Assembly: GCA_003254925.1 (NCBI GenBank)
Contig: QANZ01037276.1
Span: 85,610 to 149,609, forward strand
From: Chamaecrista fasciculata
Lineage: Eukaryota > Streptophyta > Magnoliopsida > Fabales > Fabaceae
DNA: 64,000 nt
Direction of reading: 5' to 3'
Positions 1 to 10,041 of the stretch are shown piece after piece (position 1 is the first letter of the stretch; every line of letters begins with the position of its first letter). Both the position numbers and the translations under genes were made by a program. The notes under the pieces are model-generated. The model made no database searches. It saw nothing but the letters and a program-made list of their open reading frames with translations, and had not been told where the DNA came from.

Positions 1-45
1 CCATATATTCAAAATTATCATGTGAAAATACATTGCAGCTTATAC

Positions 46-1719
46 CAGCTTCCTGTTAGGAGGATGATTAAATCGACATGTTGCCCCAAATCTACAAAGG
101 CCTGTTCTAATGTAGTAAGAACAATCTAATTCTCCTGGACGCTCCGGGTAAGGTCCAGATTCCATTGTTTCACTTGATCTCAATGTCATTTGCCACACTG
201 CATCTGAAATAATATCACATGAATGAATCAACTTATAGAAAAAGATACATTTGGACCTATAAAAAGACTGAATGTATATTGGAAAGATAAGTACTTGTGT
301 TGATATTTTTGACAGACAAAATGTCTACAATGTCAGAAATCCTATTTCTCACATAATTTCACTCAACATAATACAAAATTGGGCTACAAATCAACAATTG
401 AAAAACGGAATAATAGAGAGATCCAAGTCAGGATGCCTAGATGGGTGCGGTGAAAATTCTTCCTCCCGTCCTGGACAGAAGTGTTACTTGCATTGCATGA
501 AACCAAAACTTTCAAGTTAGTTTTACATATATACATATATTTCTGCCTTTCTGCACTTACCATTTCTTGCCAAAGCCATTTGATTTGAGTAATGCTAGTT
601 GCATTACCACCTCTCACAACTATAATTACTTTCACATTACCATTCAAATTTAAGTCATTCATTATTTCACTTTCGAATAATTAAAGCTGAGTTTAGAAGA
701 ATTTCAAATTAACATGAGTAAAAGCAAGTGCATATCTATTTGACTTATTTATCCAGGTAAGGAGATTATTTGCTTACTAACTGATGCTAATCTATTTAAC
801 TTCCATCTTTTGGATAAAGTAGTAAAATATGCTTAAGTGGTAGTAAACAAGCATGTTTCTTTGCGTTGAATAGAGCATCCGTGTAAAAGAAAATCAGGAG
901 ATAAAATCTCAGAAAATTTTGTCAATCGAAGCAACACCAGGGCAGGAATAACAGAAGCAGATGGGCCAAAGTAAAGAAGGGGGAAAAGAAAAAACGACGG
1001 TCGTTTTAGCCTCTGGAGGTGCTTAATAAATTCCTGACCTTAAATGCACATCTGGATGATGATGATAATGTTAATACCAATTTCCCTTAAGTTTCCCAAC
1101 AGAGTGATGTTTGGACTACATACTATTATGCTAAAGATTGACGCAGAGAATAAACGTCGCGCAAAGAGGGAAGAATAGCGAGTGTACAGAAAAAGGATAA
1201 TTATATAGGGAGATTATCATCGTTCAGTATTCAATAAAATGAATGACGACAAAATAATTTTAATAGCTGAAAAAGGAAAGTGGAAGAAAAGTGAGATGAT
1301 GAATAAATGAGACTTTAAGTTTTTTGAAAAAATACCAGATTTAGTGATGAGCAAACCGCAGTTAACCGCAAAATAAAAATGAAATGAAATGAAGAAAGGC
1401 AGGCCTAGAATTGATGGTATTAATTAGAGTTAAGGGCAGAGAGCGAAAGTAGGGATAGTCGGGAGGGAAGAATGAGAATCAGATGCGAAAGAATGATGAA
1501 GGTGAGAAATTGACATAATGAAAACGGATTGTGGAGGTGCAGGTGCAGGGGTAGAAGTAGATGGGATAAATAGGGATGAGAGTCGAGAGTGATATGCATA
1601 GAAGGAAATTAAAGAGGAAAGCAAAGAGAGAGAGAGAGAGAGAAAAGAGAACCTGGGGAGAGGGAAGGTGAGTCGGTGAGAGCCGCTCGGGACATAGGAA
1701 TAGCGGCATCGAAATCCAT
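46..1719 (-). CDS. CCCH zinc-finger protein, ZFN1/ZFN3-like (5' part only)
   Basis: Two exons are visible. Exon 1 is 1653-1719, with the ATG at 1717-1719 and donor CCAG/GTTCTC. Exon 2 is 46-203, with acceptor TTTCAG/ATGCAG and donor CTG/GTATAA. They join in frame (67 + 158 nt) across a 1.45-kb intron to give 75 residues beginning MDFDAAIPMSRAAL, then DAVWQMTLRSSETMESG, then the first zinc finger CSYYIRTGLCRFGATCRFNH, a C-x8-C-x5-C-x3-H finger. This start and finger match plant ZFN-type proteins, which carry five CCCH fingers and bind nucleic acid. The remaining fingers lie beyond base 1. An AG-rich/CT-rich microsatellite sits just inside intron 1 (1627-1642). The assignment to ZFN type is firm; which paralogue is not decidable. 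Confidence 0.88.
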
Positions 1720-2874
1720 GGGGAAGGGACCTTCTCCATATCAACAACGAGGTGTGAGTGTAGAGAAGCGAGCGTGAATTCCCATTCCCACAGACTCAGA
1801 GACACACACGATCGAGAGAAGAGAAAAAGAAAAAGGGAAAGAGGGAGGGGTAACAGAGAATTTCAGCAACTTTGATTCACAGAGAGAGAAAGCCGCTCTC
1901 TTCTCTCCACAAACAGGAGGGAGAGGGAATAAAAACCAACCACCCACTCTTTCCTTTTCTTTTCTTTTTTTTTTCTTTTTTTTTTTCACACAAAACGGAA
2001 CGGACGACCGTCACTCTTCACTCCATTGCCACACGTATGCGGATCCTATTCCCTCCTTTTTTTTTTTTTCCTTTTTTCTCTTAGACTACTTACTATTATT
2101 TATTTCTCCTTTTTACATTTTACGTCAATCCACACGTGCTCTCCGCCTACGCCAAAAGCCCCAAAACCACTAACTGCTTTTACTATTTCCATTTCTCGCC
2201 AACTTCACTTCCATTCCATTATCCATTCTTATATTTAGGAATCAGGATCAGGATTTACCTCCTCCTCTCTTCTTTTTCTTTTTTCTTCTTCCATCCCACC
2301 TCATGCATTCCATAACAAGGATCCATTCTTTTTTATTATTTTCCTCCTAACATAACAATAAAATTTGTCCAGTTTAATACTTAATATTCGTGGTTATTGG
2401 TGAACAATATATGAGTTTAAAATTTAAATAAACAAGGGCTAAAATAGTGGATAATACATTTTTGGGACCATTTGCTACGAAAACATGTTTTGTGGAAGAC
2501 AGGCTGCTATTTTAGCGTGAAGTTGACACCCTTTCAAAAAAAAAAAAAAAAAGACGTATTTGATGGAAATTTGTCTTTGCGCCTTTGCCTTTAATCGTTT
2601 GCTTTTTTTATTCACCCAATGAGGGCAATGACTTTTTCGAGTAATCACCGACCATCCCATTGTTTAAAATGCACATCCTACCACCGCTTTTGCTATCACT
2701 TATTTTTAATAGGCTAAAATACATGTTTTCTTTTTAATTATTCTATGTAACAAAATTATGAATTTATAAAATAATAAAAGTTCTTTTAAATTTTTTATTT
2801 TGTACAAAATAAAGATTTTATTCAATTTTCAAATGAAAACATCAACATTTATTTTATAATTATTATTATCTCGG
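1720..2874. other. Upstream region of the zinc-finger gene
   Basis: This stretch holds the presumed 5' UTR and promoter of the minus-strand CCCH gene. It has long pyrimidine tracts (1950-1985, 2057-2085, 2265-2290) and then AT-rich sequence. No second gene is visible, and the short ORFs are low-complexity translations of the tracts. Confidence 0.5.
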
Positions 2875-3733
2875 TCAAAAATCTATTTTGGTTCCTAATA
2901 TTTATCTCAAGTTCCGTTTTAGTCCTTAATATTTTATTTGTTCTATTTTTTTTTTGGCCAGATTATTTGTTCTATTTTGATCTTTAATGTTTCCTAAAAG
3001 TTTCATCTTTGGTCCATAACTATTGAATATGGTCATATCTCTTTGGTTTTAAACCCGAATGCGATTAAATCAAAATAATAAGTTAAATTTGATGAGTTCT
3101 TTCTTTGTCCAGTTGGAGTCATTAACAAACGAGGTCAAATCGGACCCGAAAATGGGTCTTTGGTTTCATAAATTTAATCATATCTATTTTGTTTTAAGTT
3201 TTAATGCAGCGAAATTAAAGCTACAAATTACTCTTAACGAGTTATTTCTCTATCCAGTTGAGACGGTTGACAAACAAGGTCAAATAATACTCCAAAAATA
3301 AGTTTAATCAAAACATCAATATTAAGTTTCAGAGTACTATTTGACCTCGTTTGTCAATGATCCCAACTAGACAAAAAAAAAACTCGTTAAGGACAACTTG
3401 TAGTTCCGATTTCATTACATTCTAATTTGAAACGAGAGAGAGATGTGACCAAATTCATAAAACAAATGACTCATTTTCGAATTCGATTTCATGTTCGATT
3501 TGACATCGTTTTCCGATAACCCCAACTTGACAAAGAAAGAACTCATCAAATTTAACTCGTAACTATGATTCAATTACATTCGGGTTTGTTCAAGAAAAAT
3601 ATGACCATATTCAATAGTGAGGGACCAATGATGAAACTTTTAGAAAACATTAAGGACCAAAATGAAAAAAAAATAGGGACCAAAATAGAACTTGGGGTAA
3701 ATATTAGGGATCAAAATAGGTTTCTGATCTTAT
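2875..3733. repeat. Degenerate long fold-back repeat (family C)
   Basis: The left half (from about 2875) and the reverse complement of the right half (to about 3733) align along nearly their whole length. Shared blocks include ATTTTGGTTCCTAATATTTA against its diverged partner, AAAAGTTTCATCTTTGGTCC and TTTGATGAGTTCTTTCTTTG. The arms have diverged, so the element is old. A truncated relative lies at about 50985-51331 and a weaker one at 5036-5300. No coding capacity is seen. The repeated TTTGGTCC-type motifs resemble non-autonomous Mutator-like fold-back elements of plants, but the superfamily is an inference. Confidence 0.65.
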
Positions 3734-3739
3734 TATATT

Positions 3740-4763
3740 GGCTTAAGTGCACTTTTGGTCCCAATACTATGACTAAGGTTTCAATTTGGTCCCATAACTA
3801 TTTTTGTTGCAGATTTGGTCCCAAACCTTCGCAAAAAGTTTCAGAGTTAGTCCCCTGGTAACTTCCGTCCAATTTTCGCCGTTAAATGTGACGTGGCAGT
3901 CTGACTGGGATGCTGACGTGGCAAAATCAAATGAGATGGAGTAAGTTAGGATCAATATGTAACATTTCATAACTTCTTTGGACTGAATCCACAATATCTA
4001 CAAATCATCAATTCAATCTCTGGACTGAATCCGATCCCTCCTTCTTCTTCTTCTTCGGAAATCGACGGCGTCAACACCAACGAGCTCTACAACGCCGTCC
4101 AGCTCTACCTGAGCTCCTCCGTCTCCATCACCGGCAACCGCCTTAGCCTCACGCGCGCGCTCAACTCCAGCGGCTTCACCTTCGGCCTCGCTAACAATGA
4201 CAGCATCGTCGACACCTTCAACGGCGTCAATGTGCTCTGGGAACACGTCGTCACGCAGAGGCAGGCTCAGACCTTCTCGTGGCGGCCACTTCCCGACGAG
4301 AAACGAGGCTTGAATCAGTGGAGTCGGAACGCCGTCGATCTCGGTGATGTCGAAGTAGCAGTAGGAGGAGAAGCAGTGGAGGAAGAATCAGGACCGTTTT
4401 TTGGAATACATTATGGCGATTTTGAACCTCGTCGCCGTCGATTTCCGAAGAAGAAGAAGAAGGAGGGATCGGATTCAGTCCAGAGATTGAATTGATGATT
4501 TGTAGATATTGTGGATTCAGTCCAGAGAAGTTATGAAATGTTACATATTGATCCTAACTTACTCCATCTCATTTGATTTTGCCACGTCAGCATCCCAGTC
4601 AGACTGCCACGTCACATTTAACGGCGAAAATTGGACGGAAGTTACCAGGGGACTAACTCTGAAACTTTTTGCGAAGGTTTGGGACCAAATCTGCAACAAA
4701 AATAGTTATGGGACCAAATTGAAACCTTAGTCATAGTATTGGGACCAAAAGTGCACTTAAGCC
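3740..4763. mobile_element. Fold-back Mutator-like element with captured AAA-ATPase fragment
   Basis: Terminal inverted repeats of about 332 bp (3740-4071 and 4432-4763) begin GGCTTAAGTGCACTTTTGG and differ at about one position by eye (near 3979). The element is flanked by the 9-bp direct repeat TATTATATT (3731-3739 and 4764-4772), the target duplication length of Mutator elements. The unpaired centre carries an AAA-ATPase fragment (see next entry). No transposase is present, so it is non-autonomous and Pack-MULE-like. It landed beside the right end of the older fold-back at 2875-3733. The near-identity of the arms implies recent formation or arm conversion. Confidence 0.88.
4055..4413 (+). 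pseudogene. Captured AAA-ATPase (ASD/AATP1-like) gene fragment, partly inverted-duplicated
   Basis: From about 4057 the plus strand reads without a stop as EIDGVNTNELYNAVQLYLSS, then SVSITGNRLSLTRALNSSGF, then a segment ending WRPLPDEKRG near 4310. This is the N-terminal region typical of plant membrane-anchored AAA-ATPases, upstream of their Walker motifs. From about 4316 to 4413 the minus strand encodes FSSYCYFDITEIDGV, the part of the same family lying just upstream. The donor gene was therefore captured as two pieces in opposite orientation. There is no ATPase core, no proper start and no terminator, so it is a fragment and not a functional gene. It lies wholly within the fold-back element. 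Confidence 0.8.
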
Positions 4764-4772
4764 TATTATATT

Positions 4773-5330
4773 TAAGTCCAAAATACAATTTTGGTCTCTT
4801 ATTTATTTATTTATTTTTTTGCTAGGTTTCAAATTAACTCATTATCTTTATATATATATATATATTTGGTCTTACATTTTTGCAAAAAGTTTCACCATTA
4901 ATCTCACCCCATTTCTGTCCCTCTTCCTATGTTCAATTTTGGTCCTTGATCTTTGGGATAAGTTGCAATCTAGCCCATTATATATATATATATTGCAATT
5001 TTAGTTCTATATTTTTTCTCAAAAGTTTCACTCATTAATCCTAACAACTAAATATGGTCATATCTCTCTCTCGCTTTAAGTCTGATTGTAACGAATTTAG
5101 AAACACAAGTTATTCTTGATAAGTCATTTATTTGTCCAAGTGGGGCCTCATCAAACAAGATCAAATTGGGCTCCGAAAGTGGGCCGCTCGTTTCATAGTC
5201 AAAAGAGCAAAGTTGGTCATATCTCTCTAATTTCAAGTTCTATTGTGATTAGTTCGAAATCACACATAATTCTTTATAAGTATTTTTTCTATCGGTTGAG
5301 ACCGTAAGAAAATAAGGTCAAATCAACCTA
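4773..5330. repeat. Repeat-derived AT-rich spacer with fold-back fragments
   Basis: The stretch contains further TTTGGTC-type motifs, two short (TA)n tracts (about 4848-4864 and 4981-4993) and a segment at 5036-5300 resembling the internal part of the fold-back at 2875-3733. No coding sequence is recognised. Confidence 0.45.
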
Positions 5331-6633
5331 AAAGTGATTTTTTATAATTTTTCACTTTTTAGTTCCAAAACGACTTTCGAACCCGATTTAACCTCATTTA
5401 CTACGGTACCAAAAATGACTTGTCAAGAGATAGGGGATTAAAATTACACTTTATCCTTCAGCACGCCACATCAGCGTTAACAAGGGGAAGAGAGATGAAA
5501 ATGGGGATGAGACTAATGGTGTAACATTTTGCAAATACGTGAGATCAAAAATGTAAAAAAAAAAAAAGGCGATGGACTTATTTTCAACTAACCAAAAGAT
5601 AAGAGACCAAAATTACACTTTAATCTATATTTAACGTCGGCTAAAATCTAAAATTAGTTATTATGGTTTCTAAAATTTTCACAAAATAAAAAAATAATCT
5701 TTTATTACTCTTTAATGTTTTTAATCTCCAGATTTTCATTCTATCAAATTGTTGCATTTGCTAACTTTATATTTTTCTACTAATATTGTTAGAAAAATAA
5801 GGGAAAGTAAGAGAGACAAAAAGTAATCTTTGAATTCTATGTGAATAGTTTTTTTTTTGAAAAAAAAAATAGTGATTGTCCTAATACAAATAAATACTAC
5901 AAGAGTCTTTTTTTCTTTTTTATGAGAAAAATATCAAGTTAAATTATATTACGAAAAAGATAAATAATGCTGACAGTTCCAATCTAATAATATATAAGAA
6001 TAATAATTTGTAAGATATAATTCTGAATTGTCTTGATATTACTAACAAAAATATTTACTATTATACTTCTGAAAAAATCATGTTTCTTCAAATATATAAA
6101 TGTTATTGACTATTTCATCGAATTGATAAAAAATCGAAAGCTTTCAAAGTGATTTTTTATAATTTTTCACTTTTTAATTTTAAAATGACTTTCTAACCTG
6201 GTTTAACCTCATTTATTACAGTCCCAAAAATGACTTGTCAAGAGATAGGGGATTAAAATTACACTTTATCCTTCAGCACGCCACATCAGCGTTAACGAGG
6301 GGAAGAGAGATGAAAATGGGGATGAGACGGTGTAACATTTTGCAAATATGTGAGACTAAAAATGTAAAAAAAAAAAAGGCGATGGACTTATTTTCAACTA
6401 ACCAAAAGATAAAAGACCAAAATTACACTTTAATATATATTTAACGTCGGCTAAAATCTAAAATTAGTTATTATGGTTTCTAAAATTTTCACAAAATAAA
6501 AAAATAATCTTTTATTACTCTTTAATGTTTTTAATCTCCAGATTTTCATTCTATCAAATTGTTGCATTTGCCAAGTTTATAATTTTCTACTAATATTGTT
6601 AGAAAAATAAGGGAAAGTAAGAGAGACAAAAAG
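5331..6633. repeat. Direct duplication of about 490 bp
   Basis: Copies at 5331-5823 and 6146-6633 share long identical blocks, for example AGAGATAGGGGATTAAAATT and CACGCCACATCAGCGTTAAC, with scattered substitutions and small indels. They are separated by about 320 bp of AT-rich DNA. The second copy stops exactly at the single N at 6634, where base composition changes abruptly, so either a transposon boundary or an assembly join lies there. Nothing coding is recognised. Confidence 0.75.
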
Positions 6634-6634
6634 N

Positions 6635-6960
6635 CCACCAGCGGAGATGGTGGAGACCGAGATTTGCGGAGCAAGGCAATCGTGGGTGATTGCGTGTCAC
6701 TTCGCCTGGCGGGCGCCAGGCGACTGGAGATCGTGGGTGTGAGCAAGTTCGTAGTCCACGATCTCCTGTAGCGTAGATTGCGGAGCAGGGTAGTCGTGGG
6801 TGACCACGTGTCATTTGGGGGCGTGCGCCAGGACCCAGGATGGATCACGGCCGCCCCTAACTGTGCTTACGGCGCCCGATTGGCTCGAGGGCGCCTCGCA
6901 AGGTGTGGAGGGGAGAAGAGGCCCGGTGCGAGGGCCGTTTAGGCGTACGCCCAAATAGTG
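6635..6960. repeat. GC-rich island with internal 120-bp duplication
   Basis: Directly after the N at 6634 the sequence becomes GC-rich. The block around 6655-6712 (containing GCGGAGCAAGGCAATCGTGG) is repeated in diverged form around 6776-6830 (GCGGAGCAGGGTAGTCGTGG). No known gene is recognised and the ORFs only reflect the repeat. Composition unlike both flanks suggests a transposon fragment or a misjoin. Confidence 0.5.
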
Positions 6961-7680
6961 ATGTATCATATACAAAATACTATATTAGATGTCTAAAGTC
7001 CTTTCTGGTAGTCGGTCATAAAAAAAATATCTCCAAATCTATATATATAAAAAAAAATATAACTTCCCATGTAACCCATATTCTTTATGAATCCCAAGAG
7101 TTGGGTTTAAATTTCAAAATTCTTTTTCTCTCATTTGTTATATATTATTATATTCTTTTATTTCCACTTTTAAATTATTTTTAAATAATTTTAAAATTCA
7201 AAATAATCTTTATACTATATTATTTTTAATTATAATTTTACATAAATATTTGCCTGCCTCTTAGAGCACGCAAAGCCCCTAGTGTATATATATATAATTT
7301 AGTATTTATTTATGTCAAAACTTAGTAGTATTACTATTTTTGACTCATAACCTTGATCTTTATCCGCTAAATTGTACCAAGTTCCTCATAAATTGTAGGT
7401 TAAGAGTCGAAAATATTAATGATAAGTCTGATTTTAGACAAACTTTTAGGAGTCTTTTGTTTATATTTGCATATTATATCTAAAGATTTGCCCCCAAAAT
7501 CTCAACTTTCTAGATTTTCTCTCAAACTTCAAATCAAATTGAAAATGTAATATTTTTTAGATTAAATCTTTATTTTCTAATTATCATGTTTTTATATTAG
7601 GACTTGGTGCTTAATCATTCTTTAATTTGCTTTGCAGGTAAAGAAAGATCCACAAAAATCCCTTGAAATCAGCAACTAAA

Positions 7681-7872
7681 AGATATTTTCGCTTTGCATA
7701 CGTCTTACCCAAGACTTGTACAGATTCTGAAGTTTCAAAAGAGAAGATATTTTTGTGTTGTATACGTCTTGCCCAAGAGTCGTGCGAATTATGAAGTTTC
7801 AAAAAAGAAGATATTCTCACATTGCATACGTCTTGCTCAAAACTTATGCGAATTCTGCAGTTTAAAAAGAGA
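7681..7872 (+). repeat. 64-bp tandem repeat, three copies
   Basis: Units start at 7681, 7745 and 7809. Each begins AGATATT, carries an imperfect GTCTTGCCCAAGAC palindrome, and ends TGAAGTTTCAAAA or a close variant. Confidence 0.8.
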
Positions 7873-8063
7873 CGTTCAGTAGAAGATATCTTTTGGGGTT
7901 ATTAGAAGATTTTGTAACCTTAATCTAAGGGATTTGAGGGTAATTGGTTAGAGTTAGCTCTATAAATAGGTATCATAGGGCTTTCACGAAAATCATCACA
8001 GACTTCACGCTTCATTCCATACTTTACATATTTTGGTGCTCAATGACCCTACGCGGCTAACTC

Positions 8064-8205
8064 TCTTATCTTGGCTTAGGGTGAGTTTAGATTGGAAGTA
8101 TCAACACTTGTGAGATCTTGTTTATATTTTCTATTTCATCAATTTAAACAATATCTCACAAGTGTTGAAACTTCCAATCTAAACTCACCCTAAGCCAAGA
8201 TAAGA
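8064..8205. repeat. Near-perfect hairpin, 53-bp arms
   Basis: 8064-8116 is the reverse complement of 8153-8205 with one mismatch, around a 36-nt loop. It lies just downstream of a TATA-like sequence in an LTR-like region. Confidence 0.85.
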
Positions 8206-9235
8206 TTGGAAGTTTCTCCTACTTGTCTCTTTATATATGTTTCAAGTTAATTTCATAACTCTCGGCCAAAGTTATTTAATTTGATTTGTAAACATAACGC
8301 TAGATGTTCTTATTAATTCGTAATTAGTAAGTTCATCACTAAGTAGCAACTAAGATGGTCGAACCATGTTAGGGAGAGGAAAATATAACAGGTAATTTCG
8401 TGAATTAATTGTTAGGGTTAATATTTTCGATTATTTATTCTATTAATTAGGTTGGATTGTCGATCGTGTTGGATTCGTCTAGTTAATAAGTGATTAAATT
8501 GGATATGTTATCCTTTAATCAACTTTAATGAAAGAGTGATTTCATCATGTGAATTCGTTAACCTGTTTATTCTGATGAGATAATATTATTTTGATATCAA
8601 TGATCAAATGTGAAACTCCATGAAAAATGATCATAGCCAAGGCCTCAATCAATCGGTAATCACCCTTTTGAATTTACAAGTGCTCTTTATTACACTCGTT
8701 CAAAATTTATTGTTACGTCGTTAGTCTTGGGCAAGATTAAAATCACGTACATTAGTCTTGGGCAAGACGTATTCACTGGTTCCTTTATTTTTATGGTCTA
8801 TAACTGCATAAGTCTTGGGCAAGACTAGTCTCTGTGGATCGACCCTATTCTCGTCTCTACTACTAATAATTTATCTTTGAGTGCAAAATTAGGTTCAATT
8901 ATAATTGGTGGACCCGACATCCATCAATTAATACTACTAATTAAGTTTTAAAATTGACCAGAAAGATTCATTGAGTTTTCAACTATTCTCATAGAACTCT
9001 TGAGTTTTAAAATTTAACAAATAAACTCCTTATTCACTTAAGACCATTAAATAGCCTCATTTTTTTTTTTTTATAAATTCATAAGTCTTAAGTGAATAAA
9101 AGTGAAACTTTAGAGAGTCTATATGTAAAGTTATAAAACTTAAAGATCTTAAGTGAATAAGTTGAAAACTCAAGAGGTCTGTCTATTAACTTTTAACTCA
9201 ATGATATTTTCTGCCCCTCATCTAATATAGGGTAT

Positions 9236-9831
9236 TAGTGTAAGGGCCTGTTTGGGAACCACTTCATCCTAATCCCATCTCATTTAATCTTAATCTCATC
9301 TTAGAATTGGATGAACAGTAATGGTTGAGTGTTTTTTGGAACCTCCATCTCATCTCATCTCATCTCATCTCATCNNNNNNNNNNNNNNNNNNNNNNNNNN
9401 NNNNNNNNNNNNNNNNNNNNNNNNNNNNNNNNNNNNNNNNNNNNNNNNNNNNNNNNNNNNNNNNNNNNNNNNNNNNNNNNNNNNNNNNNNNNNNNNNNNN
9501 NNNNNNNNNNNNNNNNNNNNNNNNNNNNNNNNNNNNNNNNNNNNNNNNNNNNNNNNNNNNNNNNNNNNNNNNNNNNNNNNNNNNNNNNNNNNNNNNNNNN
9601 NNNNNNNNNNNNNNNNNNNNNNNNNNNNNNNNNNNNNNNNNNNNNNNNNNNNNNNNNNNNNNNNNNNNNNNNNNNNNNNNNNNNNNNNNNNNNNNNNNNN
9701 NNNNNNNNNNNNNNNNNNNNNNNNNNNNNNNNNNNNNNNNNNNNNNNNNNNNNNNNNNNNNNNNNNNNNNNNNNNNNNNNNNNNNNNNNNNNNNNNNNNN
9801 NNNNNNNNNNNNNNNNNNNNNNNNNNNNNNN
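9236..9831. repeat. MITE-like terminus, CTCAT microsatellite and assembly gap
   Basis: GGGCCTGTTTGGGAACCAC (from about 9243) resembles the terminal repeat of hAT/Harbinger-type MITEs. It is followed by a (CTCAT)n tract at 9350-9374 that runs into 457 Ns (9375-9831). The gap probably hides the rest of the repeat. Confidence 0.45.
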
Positions 9832-10041
9832 TCTCTTTTTTTCAGATCTATGCAATTAAGGGTGTGGCGTTCAATACCAGCAAAGGAAATGAGCAGATCC
9901 AGTTAAGATCTCTGAGATACCTGCTTTAATCAACCTGGATTCCTTTTGAGTTCGTCGTTCATTTCCCGAAGAATAATTTCCTTGGATATTTATCCTGCAA
10001 GAAGAATTGCGGTCACAGAATTTGGAAAAAAATTTCTCGCC

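Larger units (their letters stand above)
7270..8940 (+). mobile_element. LTR-like remnant with tandem repeat and hairpin
   Basis: The stretch contains a TATA-like CTCTATAAATAGG near 7960 followed by a transcript-start-like region. Towards its end is CTGTGGATCGACCCTA (about 8831) and then ...CATCCATCA near 8936, a layout resembling the 3' end of plant Ty3/gypsy LTRs. Inside are three copies of a 64-bp tandem repeat and a 53-bp-arm hairpin, annotated separately. No gag or pol sequence is seen, and the 5' boundary and target duplication were not found, so the LTR call is an inference. Confidence 0.35.

Noticed and set aside
384-662. 92-codon ORF as an exon of the CCCH gene
   Set aside because: Exon 1 joins exon 2 perfectly without it, and it lies inside intron 1 with no zinc-finger sequence.
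3773-4730. Two identical 73-codon ORFs as duplicated small genes
   Set aside because: They are simply the two inverted arms of the fold-back element.
7681-7872. CRISPR-like repeats with spacers
   Set aside because: The whole 64-bp unit repeats, so there are no spacers.
9321-9929. Long ORFs across the N run
   Set aside because: Translation of Ns; no real coding support on either side.
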